Shown here piece by piece: positions 27,306 to 34,818 of a stretch of 64,000 bases of DNA. The stretch is from Moraxella sp035181385 (GTDB lineage Bacteria; Pseudomonadota; Gammaproteobacteria; Pseudomonadales; Moraxellaceae). Each line of letters opens with the position of its first letter. The stretch's first letter is position 1. The notes under the pieces were generated by a model, which worked only from the letters and a program-made list of their open reading frames with translations, searched no databases and had not been told where the DNA came from. The translations under genes and the position numbers were made by a program. The stretch spans positions 124,001 through 188,000 of the forward strand of contig NZ_JAXCJK010000001.1 in the NCBI RefSeq assembly GCF_035181385.1, written 5' to 3'.

Positions 27306-27323
27306 ACAAATTGGAATGAAATT

Positions 27324-28145
27324 TTGACCGTTTTTGAGATAAAAGATACATATAGAAATGGTATTTTGCCACGCCATTGGTGGCAGGCTTGGTTGTGTTT
27401 TGTGCTTGATAAGCCGACCAGTTTTTTGATTACTGATGATAATTATGTGCTGACAGAAGCAGAGTTGTCATGCTTTGATGATGGCATTGCTAAGATGCTA
27501 AGTGGTGTGCCACTTGCGTATTTGATGGGCGAGCAGGAGTTTTTTGGGCGTATATTTAAGGTTAATGAACATACGCTGATTCCAAGACCTGATACAGAAC
27601 GGCTTATTGAAGAGGTGTTGGGCTGGGCTGGGTCTCATGACTTACAAATGGGCAAGTTGCTGGACTTGGGTACAGGAACAGGCTGTATTGCCATCACGCT
27701 TGCCAAGGCATTACCAAATTATCAAATAACAGCATTAGATATTTCGCAAGATGCGTTGTTGGTTGCGATAGAAAATGCTAAAAATTTATCTGTGGATAAT
27801 TGTACTTTTTTGCAGTCAAATTGGTATGAAAATGTTCATGAAAAATTTGACATCATTGTTGCCAATCCACCTTATATTGCCAAAGATGATGAGCATTTGA
27901 CGGCTTTGATGGCAGAGCCAATGACTGCATTGGTGGCAGAAGATGATGGTTTGATGGATATTAAGCACATCATCAGTGGTGCAAGAGAGCATCTTAATGC
28001 TGGTGGATTGCTTGCCATCGAGCATGGCTACGACCAAGGAAGAAAGGTCTGGGCGATTTTTGATGAGTATGGCTATCAGTCGTTGCGATCGGTGCAAGAT
28101 TACGGTGGCAATGACAGGCTGACTATGGGGGTATATGGTGGCTAA
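27324..28145 (+). CDS. prmC: Release-factor glutamine methyltransferase PrmC
   Basis: A 273-residue SAM-dependent enzyme that methylates the GGQ glutamine of RF1 and RF2. It shows LAYLMGEQEFFGR, TLIPRPDTERLIEEV, the SAM-binding LDLGTGTGCIAITLA, the catalytic NPPYI near residue 181 and DYGGNDRL at the end. The start appears to be TTG at 27324, preceded by GGAATGAAA; there is no in-frame ATG upstream of the conserved N-terminal helices. It overlaps the MoeB/ThiF gene by 11 bp. prfA is not adjacent, unlike in many relatives. Confidence 0.93.
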   Translation: MTVFEIKDTYRNGILPRHWWQAWLCFVLDKPTSFLITDDNYVLTEAELSCFDDGIAKMLSGVPLAYLMGEQEFFGRIFKVNEHTLIPRPDTERLIEEVLGWAGSHDLQMGKLLDLGTGTGCIAITLAKALPNYQITALDISQDALLVAIENAKNLSVDNCTFLQSNWYENVHEKFDIIVANPPYIAKDDEHLTALMAEPMTALVAEDDGLMDIKHIISGAREHLNAGGLLAIEHGYDQGRKVWAIFDEYGYQSLRSVQDYGGNDRLTMGVYGG

Positions 28146-28929
28146 TTCGTTTACTGATGAAGAGTTGTTACGCTATTCTCGGCAAATTTTATTAGATGAC
28201 TGGGACATGAACGCACAGTTAAATTTAAAAAATAGTACTGTGTTGATGGTGGGTATCGGTGGTCTTGGCTGTCCCATCTGTCAAATACTGGTGCGTGCTG
28301 GCGTGGGGCGGCTACATTTGGTAGATTTTGATGTGGTAGATGAAAGCAACTTGCAACGCCAAATGCTTTTTACCAGCCTTGATGTTGGCCTATCCAAGGC
28401 CAAAACCGCCTGTGAAAAACTGCGTACACATAATGAGCTGGTGCAGGTTGATTATACCGACACCAAGCTGACCCATGATAATATTATGGACTTTATGACA
28501 AAAATTTCCCCCAGTCTTGTGATTGACTGTACTGATAATTTTGCTATTCGGGATTTGTTGAACAAATCATGCCGTGCGATGAATGTGCCGTTGTTGTCTA
28601 ATTCTGCAATTGGTGAAGTGGGGCAGATTGCCTTATTCACAAGTGATACTGGCTGTTATCAATGTTTGTTTGGTGTTGATATGGGTGATGAGACGACTTG
28701 TGCTACATCTGGCGTGCTGGGCAGTACTGTGGCCGTGATTGGTTCAATGACAACTCAAGTCGCTTTAGATTTTTTAGGTAGGCATCATAACCCAATTGCA
28801 AATGAACTTGTGCTTTGGCAAGGGAGGACGATGACTTTGCGTAAGGTAAAATTTAGTAAAGATGAAAATTGTGCCATTTGCCAATTTACGCCAAAAACAA
28901 TGCCTGATGAAACAATGTCTGATGAATAA
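28135..28929 (+). CDS. moeB: MoeB/ThiF-family adenylyltransferase
   Basis: A 264-residue E1-like enzyme that adenylylates the C-terminal Gly-Gly of a sulfur-carrier protein, MoaD or ThiS. The N-terminus RYSRQILLDDWDMNAQ is typical. The nucleotide-binding loop is GIGGLGCP near residue 39-46, followed by LVDFDVVDESNLQRQ. Two zinc-binding cysteine pairs are present (CYQC and CAIC). MoeB and ThiF cannot be told apart from the sequence alone. Its start overlaps prmC by 11 bp and it lies 3 bp before the ABC1 kinase gene. Confidence 0.88.
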   Translation: MVANSFTDEELLRYSRQILLDDWDMNAQLNLKNSTVLMVGIGGLGCPICQILVRAGVGRLHLVDFDVVDESNLQRQMLFTSLDVGLSKAKTACEKLRTHNELVQVDYTDTKLTHDNIMDFMTKISPSLVIDCTDNFAIRDLLNKSCRAMNVPLLSNSAIGEVGQIALFTSDTGCYQCLFGVDMGDETTCATSGVLGSTVAVIGSMTTQVALDFLGRHHNPIANELVLWQGRTMTLRKVKFSKDENCAICQFTPKTMPDETMSDE

Positions 28930-28932
28930 TAC

Positions 28933-30246
28933 ATGAATAACAAAAGTAAAAAAATGAAAACTGCATTCAAAAAATCGCCATTAGTTATGGTCAAGTCGTC
29001 CATTGATACAGGGGTTAATGTACTTAAACGCATTCAAAAAACTGCTGGTGTGGCAGGGTTGTCCGCACTCAGGGTTGCCATGGGCGAAAAAATGGACGCA
29101 CAGCTATTAAAAGAATCTTTTGAGCAAATGGGGGTTACTTATATTAAGCTTGGGCAGTTCATTGCCAGTACGCCGTCTATTTTTCCAAGGGAGTATGTGC
29201 TGGCATTTCAAGATTGCCTAGATGCAACCACGCCCATACCATTCACAAAAATATTGTCGGTGCTGCGTGAAGAGCTTGGGCGTGAGCGTGACTTGGGCGA
29301 TATCTTTGAGCATATTGATCCTAAGCCACTGGCATCGGCAAGCATTGCACAAGTGCATCGGGCGGTACTCATCGGTGGCCGTCAGGTGGCCTTGAAAGTA
29401 CAAAAACCCAATGTTGCTACGGTCATTCATACGGATTTGAGTGTATTGCACCGTGGATTTTGGCTGGCAGAGAAACTTGTGCCATCAATCAGGGCGGCCA
29501 ATCTTGCACCAATTTTGGACGAGATTCGTTCAAGAATGCTGATGGAAACCGACTTTGTCGCTGAGAGTTGCCATATTGAAAAGTTTTTAAATTTTTTAAA
29601 ACAAATGGGTAATACTCAGGTTACCGCGCCTACCGTACATCATGAGCTGACAACCAAGCGGGTTTTGACAATGGATCTACTGCTGGGTAAGTCTTTGGTT
29701 GATGAGACTTTGGAGATTGCCAAAGATGATGAAAAATCACACCAGGTGATGAGTGATGTGTTAGATACTTGGTTTTCATCTCTTATGGCGACAGGCGAAT
29801 TCCATGCGGATTTGCATGCGGGCAATCTGATGATGCTAGATGATGGGCGGATTGCATTTTTGGATTTTGGCTTAGTGGGAAAGATTGAGCCAAAAAGTTT
29901 GCAGGCGTGTTTTGTGTTAGTACAAAGCCTGCAAACCAACGATTATCAAGGCATGGCAAGAGCAATGGTAGAAATTGGTATGACGCATGAGCGGGTGGAT
30001 ATTGATGGACTTGGTAAAGATTTGCATCGAATGCTTGGTCAGATTGGCAAAGATAATCGGCCAGAGAGCTTGAATGCGATGATGCTTGAACTGACTGAGA
30101 TTGGTAAGCGACATGGCATTCATTTTCCTAGAGATTTTGCATTGCTTTTAAAGCAACTGCTGTACTTTGACCGCTTTATGGTAACCCTTGCTCCAGAAAT
30201 GCAATTGTTGGAAGGTGGTAGACTAAAGATGGTGGGTGGTGAATAA
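28933..30246 (+). CDS. ABC1/UbiB-family atypical kinase
   Basis: A 437-residue ABC1 (ADCK/UbiB) family protein. The family marks are the KxGQ segment YIKLGQF near residue 72, ALKVQKPN (ATP-site lysine), ETDF, HADLHAGNLM (catalytic loop) and LDFGLVG (DFG). UbiB proteins support ubiquinone synthesis, with ATPase rather than classical kinase activity. It lacks the C-terminal transmembrane pair of enterobacterial UbiB, so it belongs to the broader ABC1 set and its substrate is unknown. It follows the MoeB/ThiF gene by 3 bp in an ampG-prmC-moeB-ABC1 run. Confidence 0.88.
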   Translation: MNNKSKKMKTAFKKSPLVMVKSSIDTGVNVLKRIQKTAGVAGLSALRVAMGEKMDAQLLKESFEQMGVTYIKLGQFIASTPSIFPREYVLAFQDCLDATTPIPFTKILSVLREELGRERDLGDIFEHIDPKPLASASIAQVHRAVLIGGRQVALKVQKPNVATVIHTDLSVLHRGFWLAEKLVPSIRAANLAPILDEIRSRMLMETDFVAESCHIEKFLNFLKQMGNTQVTAPTVHHELTTKRVLTMDLLLGKSLVDETLEIAKDDEKSHQVMSDVLDTWFSSLMATGEFHADLHAGNLMMLDDGRIAFLDFGLVGKIEPKSLQACFVLVQSLQTNDYQGMARAMVEIGMTHERVDIDGLGKDLHRMLGQIGKDNRPESLNAMMLELTEIGKRHGIHFPRDFALLLKQLLYFDRFMVTLAPEMQLLEGGRLKMVGGE

Positions 30247-30404
30247 GACTGACTCAATATGGCCAAGCATGATGAGCGGTAAGAAAAACTAAGTGATTGT
30301 TATTGTAGATGTTTTCTTGTTTGGCAGATATTTTTTATTGTTAATAAAGAAATGTGCTATAATAAAAAGTTATCTTGTCTTTATTCATAATATTTATCAT
30401 CAAT

Positions 30405-31016
30405 ATGCGAATCCGAAAACTCTTTAAATTTGAGAATGCACACATTGTCCGCAACTGCTCATCTGACCGCTGTAAGTACTCTATCCATGGGCATAGCTAC
30501 CAAGTAGAGTTGATATTGCAGGCCAACGCTCTTGATAATGGGCACATGGTCTATGATTTTGGATTATTAAAAGGTCATATTAAAGACATTATCGATGGCT
30601 TTGACCATGCCATTACTTTGTGGGCAAAAGATGATCCTGAATATGTTCGTGTGTGCAAAGAGTTTTCATCTCGTTGGGTTGTACTGCCTGTCTCTCCATC
30701 TGCTGAGCAATTTAGCCGTGTCATATTTTTTTGGGTGAGTGAAATCTTAAAGCAAACTCAGATGAATAATGGCGAGCAGAGTGTATCTGTCTATTCAGTC
30801 ATTGTTCACGAAACCGCCACAGGCTATGCTCAGTGTTTTTATGAAGATGTGGTTAATCCACAGATGGGTCTGTTGGCTCTTGATGATTTTGAATTTAGTG
30901 ATGATGTCAAAAAAGAGTGGGGAGATCCTTTGCTATTTGATAAGCTAAAAAGCGGTGAAATATTTACCAACCCAAAAGTTCAATTGCAGGTTATAGATGT
31001 TAAGTTGCATGATTAA
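30405..31016 (+). CDS. 6-pyruvoyl-tetrahydropterin synthase family protein (QueD-like)
   Basis: A 203-residue member of the PTPS/QueD fold, about 80 residues longer than classical QueD (about 120). Zinc ligands are in FENAH at the N-terminus and in the IHGHSY pair. A cysteine precedes them (SSDRCKYSIHGH). MVYDFGLLK, then FDHAITLW and VIVHETATGYAQC match the fold's later motifs. The acidic C-terminus (from about residue 165) is extra. QueD makes a queuosine or pterin precursor, but the tail makes the exact reaction uncertain. The ATG at 30405 is used; the TTG at 30375 is too far upstream of the conserved start. Confidence 0.78.
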   Translation: MRIRKLFKFENAHIVRNCSSDRCKYSIHGHSYQVELILQANALDNGHMVYDFGLLKGHIKDIIDGFDHAITLWAKDDPEYVRVCKEFSSRWVVLPVSPSAEQFSRVIFFWVSEILKQTQMNNGEQSVSVYSVIVHETATGYAQCFYEDVVNPQMGLLALDDFEFSDDVKKEWGDPLLFDKLKSGEIFTNPKVQLQVIDVKLHD

Positions 31017-31079
31017 ATAAAAATCTGAGACGATTTAGACAAATCATCAACCTTTAAAAAAATATCACTCAAATTTAAA

Positions 31080-31511
31080 ATGACACAACAATTTATTTTA
31101 GCCTCCGAAGCTGACACCGCCCAACTTGCCCAAAAAATTGCAAGCCTTAATCCTATGGGGAGTATTTGGCTATCGGGTGATTTGGGTGCAGGTAAGACCA
31201 CATTTACTCGTTATCTACTGCAAGCACTTGGACACCAAGGGGTAGTAAAAAGTCCGACCTTTACTCTTGTTGAGTCGTATTTACTGGGCGATAAGCCAAT
31301 TTATCACTGTGATTTATATCGCCTGCTTGACCCAGAAGAGCTTGAATTGATGGGTTTTTTTGAGTATTTTGATGAGCCAAATTCGCTACTGATTATAGAA
31401 TGGGCCAGTCGTGCTCAAGCCATTTTGCCAAAGCCTGATGTCTTGATTGATATTAAAAAACTGGACAATGAGAATAGGTTGGTGATCATACAAGGAATAA
31501 ACCTTGAATAA
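31080..31511 (+). CDS. tsaE: tRNA t6A synthesis ATPase TsaE
   Basis: A 143-residue P-loop ATPase that works with TsaB and TsaD to make t6A at position 37 of ANN-decoding tRNAs. Walker A is SGDLGAGKTTFTRYLL, near residue 34-42. VKSPTFTLVE, then HCDLYRLLDPEELELMGF and IIEWASRA are the family blocks. It overlaps the miaA start by 8 bp. The pairing with miaA in the same transcript is common in gammaproteobacteria. Confidence 0.95.
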   Translation: MTQQFILASEADTAQLAQKIASLNPMGSIWLSGDLGAGKTTFTRYLLQALGHQGVVKSPTFTLVESYLLGDKPIYHCDLYRLLDPEELELMGFFEYFDEPNSLLIIEWASRAQAILPKPDVLIDIKKLDNENRLVIIQGINLE

Positions 31512-32586
31512 TCTGAATGATTTAATCAAAACTTTGAATCTTGAAAACTTAAATTACAAAAATTTACCCAAAAATTCTGTTGTTTGCCTCATTGCTCCAA
31601 CCGCCAGTGGAAAAACGGATTTGGCATTCAAGCTGTATGAGACAGGGCGATTTGAGTTGATTTCTGTAGATAGTGCTTTGATTTATCGTGGTATGAATGT
31701 CGGTACGGCAAAGCCTACACCAGCAGAATTATCAAGGTTTCCGCATCATTTGGTGGATATCATTGCACCAACTGACACTTATAATGTGGCAACTTTTGTT
31801 GCTGATGTTGAGATTTTAATCAACCAGATTCACCAAAACAATAAAATCCCCCTACTTGTTGGGGGTACAATGATGTACTACATGGCACTTTTAGATGGCT
31901 TATCGGCCGTGCCTGATACCCAGCCTGCCACTCGTCAAAAAGTGATGGCTTGGCTAAATGATGAGGGTATTGGTGATTTATATGCCTATTTGCAAACTCA
32001 CGACCCAGACATTTGTGAACGCTTAAAAATAAGCGATACTCAAAGAATCACAAGAGCGGTAGAGGTGTATTTGCAGACAGGTACGCCAATGAGCGTTTGG
32101 CAAGCCACACCCAAAACTGCCCCTTGTCATGACCTTAGCCAATTGTGGTTGACGCTGTCGGTAGAGCCAGACAGAGCTTGGTTGCATGAACGGATTGAAA
32201 AACGCCTTGATGTCATGTGGGAGAATGGTTTGGTTGAGGAGGTGGTCGCCTTGCTAGAACAATATCCGACCCTCACACCTGATATGCCTTCTATGCGGTG
32301 TGTGGGTTATCGGCAGGTGCTAGAATTTTTAGCGATAAAAGAGCATGAGGTCATGCAAATCTCGCCAGCTTGGCAAAGCTTTTCTAAAAACTTACAAAAA
32401 GAACCATCAAATACAATCCAAATGGCTTGTCAAGATATGAAAAATAAGGCATTATATGCAACAAGACAGTTAGCAAAGCGTCAATCAACTTGGCAGCGTA
32501 GCCTTGCTCGTCTTAATGATGTACATCGCTCATCTTTCATTGCATCATTTTCTAGCATACAAGAAGTAGAAAAACAGTTATTATAA
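31504..32586 (+). CDS. miaA: tRNA dimethylallyltransferase MiaA
   Basis: A 360-residue enzyme that adds a dimethylallyl group to A37 of UNN-reading tRNAs. The P-loop APTASGKTDLA is near residues 30-37. The motifs ISVDSALIYRGMNVGTAKP, FPHHLVDI and LVGGTMMYYMALLDG follow, with YATRQLAKRQ.TW near the C-terminus. The start is TTG at 31504: a strong AAGGA lies 8 bp upstream, and no in-frame ATG occurs before the P-loop. A stretch near residues 285-315 looks like a small insert. hfq follows after 73 bp. Confidence 0.95.
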   Translation: MNNLNDLIKTLNLENLNYKNLPKNSVVCLIAPTASGKTDLAFKLYETGRFELISVDSALIYRGMNVGTAKPTPAELSRFPHHLVDIIAPTDTYNVATFVADVEILINQIHQNNKIPLLVGGTMMYYMALLDGLSAVPDTQPATRQKVMAWLNDEGIGDLYAYLQTHDPDICERLKISDTQRITRAVEVYLQTGTPMSVWQATPKTAPCHDLSQLWLTLSVEPDRAWLHERIEKRLDVMWENGLVEEVVALLEQYPTLTPDMPSMRCVGYRQVLEFLAIKEHEVMQISPAWQSFSKNLQKEPSNTIQMACQDMKNKALYATRQLAKRQSTWQRSLARLNDVHRSSFIASFSSIQEVEKQLL

Positions 32587-32659
32587 AAAAGCATCTATGT
32601 TGATGCGTTAATTTTTTTTAAACTGTAATCTTTCATCAGTTTATTTTTGGAGAATTTTT

Positions 32660-33286
32660 ATGTCAAAAGGACAAAGTCTACAAGACCCATTTTTAAATGC
32701 ACTACGCAAAGACCGTATTCCTGTATCTATTTTTTTGGTCAATGGCATCAAGCTACAAGGGCAGATTGAATCATTTGACCAATATGTTGTACTGCTTAAG
32801 AATACTGTGAGCCAAATGGTGTATAAGCATGCGATTTCTACGGTTGTGCCAACTCGTAATCCACGCACAGATGGCACACCCACATCTGGAGCATCTACAG
32901 GTTATCCAAACACGCCCATTGGTGTGATGTCTTCTGGTGGCTATCAAGCTGGTGGTATGTCTGGCGTTACCAATGCTGGCTTTGACCGTTCTGGCAATTT
33001 TGGTAGTCGCCCTTTGGGTGGATTTACACGCACACCACCCAATGACAATTTGAATGTTCGTGGTGGTTTTGAGCGTGGTGGTTATCCTCAGGGGAATGCT
33101 AACCAAGGCTTTGAGCATCATACAAACACAGGCTTTGAAAGAGGCTTTGATCGCTCGGCATTTGAGGAGCGTGGTTTTGATGGCAAAAACTTTGAAAAAA
33201 AGGAGAGTCGTGGTATTGGCGGTGGTTTTGACGAGAAGGTATTTGATAATAAATTTGTCAATCGTGATGGGTTTGATAACCAATAA
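32660..33286 (+). CDS. hfq: RNA chaperone Hfq with very long Gly/Phe-rich C-terminus
   Basis: A 208-residue Hfq (102 in E. coli). Residues 1-70 are the Sm-like core: GQSLQDPFLNALRKDRIPVS, FLVNGIKLQGQIESFDQYVV and the Sm2 motif VYKHAIST. This core binds poly(U) and sRNAs. The remaining 138 residues form a Gly-rich disordered tail with repeated GF(D/E) units: AGFDRSG, GGFERGG, QGFEHH, TGFERGFDRS, RGFDGK, GGFDEK and DGFDN. Moraxellaceae are known for extended Hfq tails. TTTGGAGAA precedes the ATG. It follows tsaE-miaA, the standard order. Confidence 0.97.
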   Translation: MSKGQSLQDPFLNALRKDRIPVSIFLVNGIKLQGQIESFDQYVVLLKNTVSQMVYKHAISTVVPTRNPRTDGTPTSGASTGYPNTPIGVMSSGGYQAGGMSGVTNAGFDRSGNFGSRPLGGFTRTPPNDNLNVRGGFERGGYPQGNANQGFEHHTNTGFERGFDRSAFEERGFDGKNFEKKESRGIGGGFDEKVFDNKFVNRDGFDNQ

Positions 33287-33479
33287 TCTTAACCGATCAT
33301 CACGCCAATCCCTAAAAAACCTTGATGATTCAATATACCAATCATGCCAAAAGTTAGATGTCTAAACCTAATAATCTGGTTTTTGGAGCATGATTCATGA
33401 ATTTAATGGCTGTTTATTTCTTATTTCATCGTTTTTTTGGTTTTAAAATTTTTTTTATTTTTACTTATTTGTTTTTTAC

Positions 33480-33508
33480 TTGATTTTACCCAGTAAAGGC
33501 CTTATATT
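33480..33508 (+). promoter_or_regulatory. Candidate sigma-70 promoter of sodA
   Basis: TTGATT at 33480-33485 and TATATT at 33503-33508 are 17 bp apart. Just downstream, GTAGC-CACAA-GCTAC (33516-33530) can form a small leader hairpin. The 306-bp gap 33287-33592 contains no gene that I can support. Confidence 0.5.
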
Positions 33509-33592
33509 AACTAAAGTAGCCACAAGCTACTATTTGTACTAGTACGCACTATATAACTCATTTATTTAAAAAATCAAAAGGAAAATACCATC

Positions 33593-34207
33593 ATGGCATT
33601 TACATTACCAGAATTAGGCTACGCCTATGACGCACTAGAACCGCATTTTGATAAACAAACCATGGAAATCCACCACAGCAAGCACCATCAGGCTTATGTG
33701 AATAACGCTAATGCTGCACTTGAGGGCACTCAATGGTCAGATAAATCAGCCGAAGAAGTGATTGCCAATCTTGATAAAATCCCAGCTGACAAACAAACTG
33801 CTGTGCGTAACAATGCAGGTGGTCATGCTAACCATAGCCTATTTTGGACAATTTTAAAAACTGGCACACAATTGGGTGGCTCACTAAAAGACGCCATCGT
33901 GCGTGATTTTGGTTCGGTAGAGGCATTCCAAGAGCAGTTTGAAAAAGCAGCACAAACTCGCTTTGGTTCTGGTTGGGCATGGCTTGTAAAACAAGGTGAT
34001 AAACTTGCTGTTGTTTCTACTGCCAATCAAGACAGTCCGTTAATGGGTAAGGCCATTGCAGGCTGTGAGGGTACACCCATCATCGGTCTTGATGTGTGGG
34101 AGCATGCCTACTATCTAAAATACCAAAACAAACGCCCAGACTACATCAAAGCATTTTGGTCGGTGGTAAACTGGGATGAGGCACAAAAACGCTTTGACGC
34201 TGCTTGA
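33593..34207 (+). CDS. sodA: Superoxide dismutase, Mn/Fe type (SodA-like)
   Basis: A 204-residue cytoplasmic superoxide dismutase. The metal ligands are in EIHHSKHHQAYV (His27), GHANHSLFW (His) and DVWEHAYYLKY (Asp and His). NNAGGHANHSLFW, GSGWAWLV and AVVSTANQDSPLMG are typical of the manganese-type SodA rather than iron SodB. Metal choice is inferred. It lacks a signal peptide. AAAAGGAAAA precedes the ATG. It is monocistronic with its own promoter and a downstream terminator. Confidence 0.95.
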   Translation: MAFTLPELGYAYDALEPHFDKQTMEIHHSKHHQAYVNNANAALEGTQWSDKSAEEVIANLDKIPADKQTAVRNNAGGHANHSLFWTILKTGTQLGGSLKDAIVRDFGSVEAFQEQFEKAAQTRFGSGWAWLVKQGDKLAVVSTANQDSPLMGKAIAGCEGTPIIGLDVWEHAYYLKYQNKRPDYIKAFWSVVNWDEAQKRFDAA

Positions 34208-34272
34208 TTTTATATTAAGAGTTTAGCGTAACTTTTTTTAGATTTTAATGTTAAAAATCTAAAATTGTTTGT

Positions 34273-34309
34273 AAAACACTCAAAACTTCATGGTTTTGGG
34301 TGTTTTTTT
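34273..34309 (+). terminator. Rho-independent terminator of sodA
   Basis: AAAACACTCAAAAC pairs with GTTTTGGGTGTTTTTTT (one G-T pair) around a short loop and ends in seven T. It starts 65 bp after sodA and lies just before the end of a convergent gene. Confidence 0.85.
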
Positions 34310-34320
34310 ATTGTTGCGAT

Positions 34321-34818
34321 TTAAAAAATTGATGGTTTTTTATAGGTTTTATGACAGCTTTTACAGCTTGCTTTGACTTGCTTAATTTCATCTTTAATGT
34401 CATTGATAGAAGTGGTGTGCTGACTGGCTTGGTGCAGGCGTTCAAAAACTTCATCAAATTGATTGGTGGCTTGCTTAAAATCAGTGGGGTTTTGTTGGAC
34501 CAGTCTATTTACTCGGTTGGCTCGTTCATTTGGTGGGTTATCATTGATATGACCATTGAAATAATGCCACATTTGAGCCTTGCTTTCATTAATGAGTGTG
34601 GTTTGTGCGGTCAGCTGTTTTGCATCAAAAGATTCTGGGTGTTTTGCCATGTTTTTGATGATGTCGTATGAATTGCCCCATTGATGCATTAAATCCTGTC
34701 GTGCTTTAATGCTGTCTTTGCTGGGCTGTGGTGCGGTATTGTTATTTGGCTGATGGCAAGCCATCAAAATGCCAGTGGTAGAAATGATAAAAACAAAGTG
34801 CGGTATAAAATTCATCAA
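34321..34818 (-). CDS. Cytochrome c'-like haem lipoprotein
   Basis: A 165-residue exported protein with one haem-binding motif, CKSCH, close to the C-terminus (about residues 152-156), as in class II cytochromes c'. The N-terminus is a lipoprotein signal ending GILMAC, with the lipid-modified Cys at 21. The body is helical and rich in Gln, Asn and His, as expected of a four-helix bundle. Cytochromes c' bind NO or act in electron transfer, and the role here is inferred. It overlaps the mnmC stop by 4 bp (ATGA), an odd partner for a periplasmic haem protein. Confidence 0.78.
   Translation of the reverse strand: MMNFIPHFVFIISTTGILMACHQPNNNTAPQPSKDSIKARQDLMHQWGNSYDIIKNMAKHPESFDAKQLTAQTTLINESKAQMWHYFNGHINDNPPNERANRVNRLVQQNPTDFKQATNQFDEVFERLHQASQHTTSINDIKDEIKQVKASCKSCHKTYKKPSIF

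Noticed and set aside
32771..33283. A 170-residue minus-strand frame opposite hfq
   Set aside because: It is the shadow of the Gly-rich repeat codons of hfq; it has Thr/Ile/Ala-rich composition, no domain and no ribosome-binding site.
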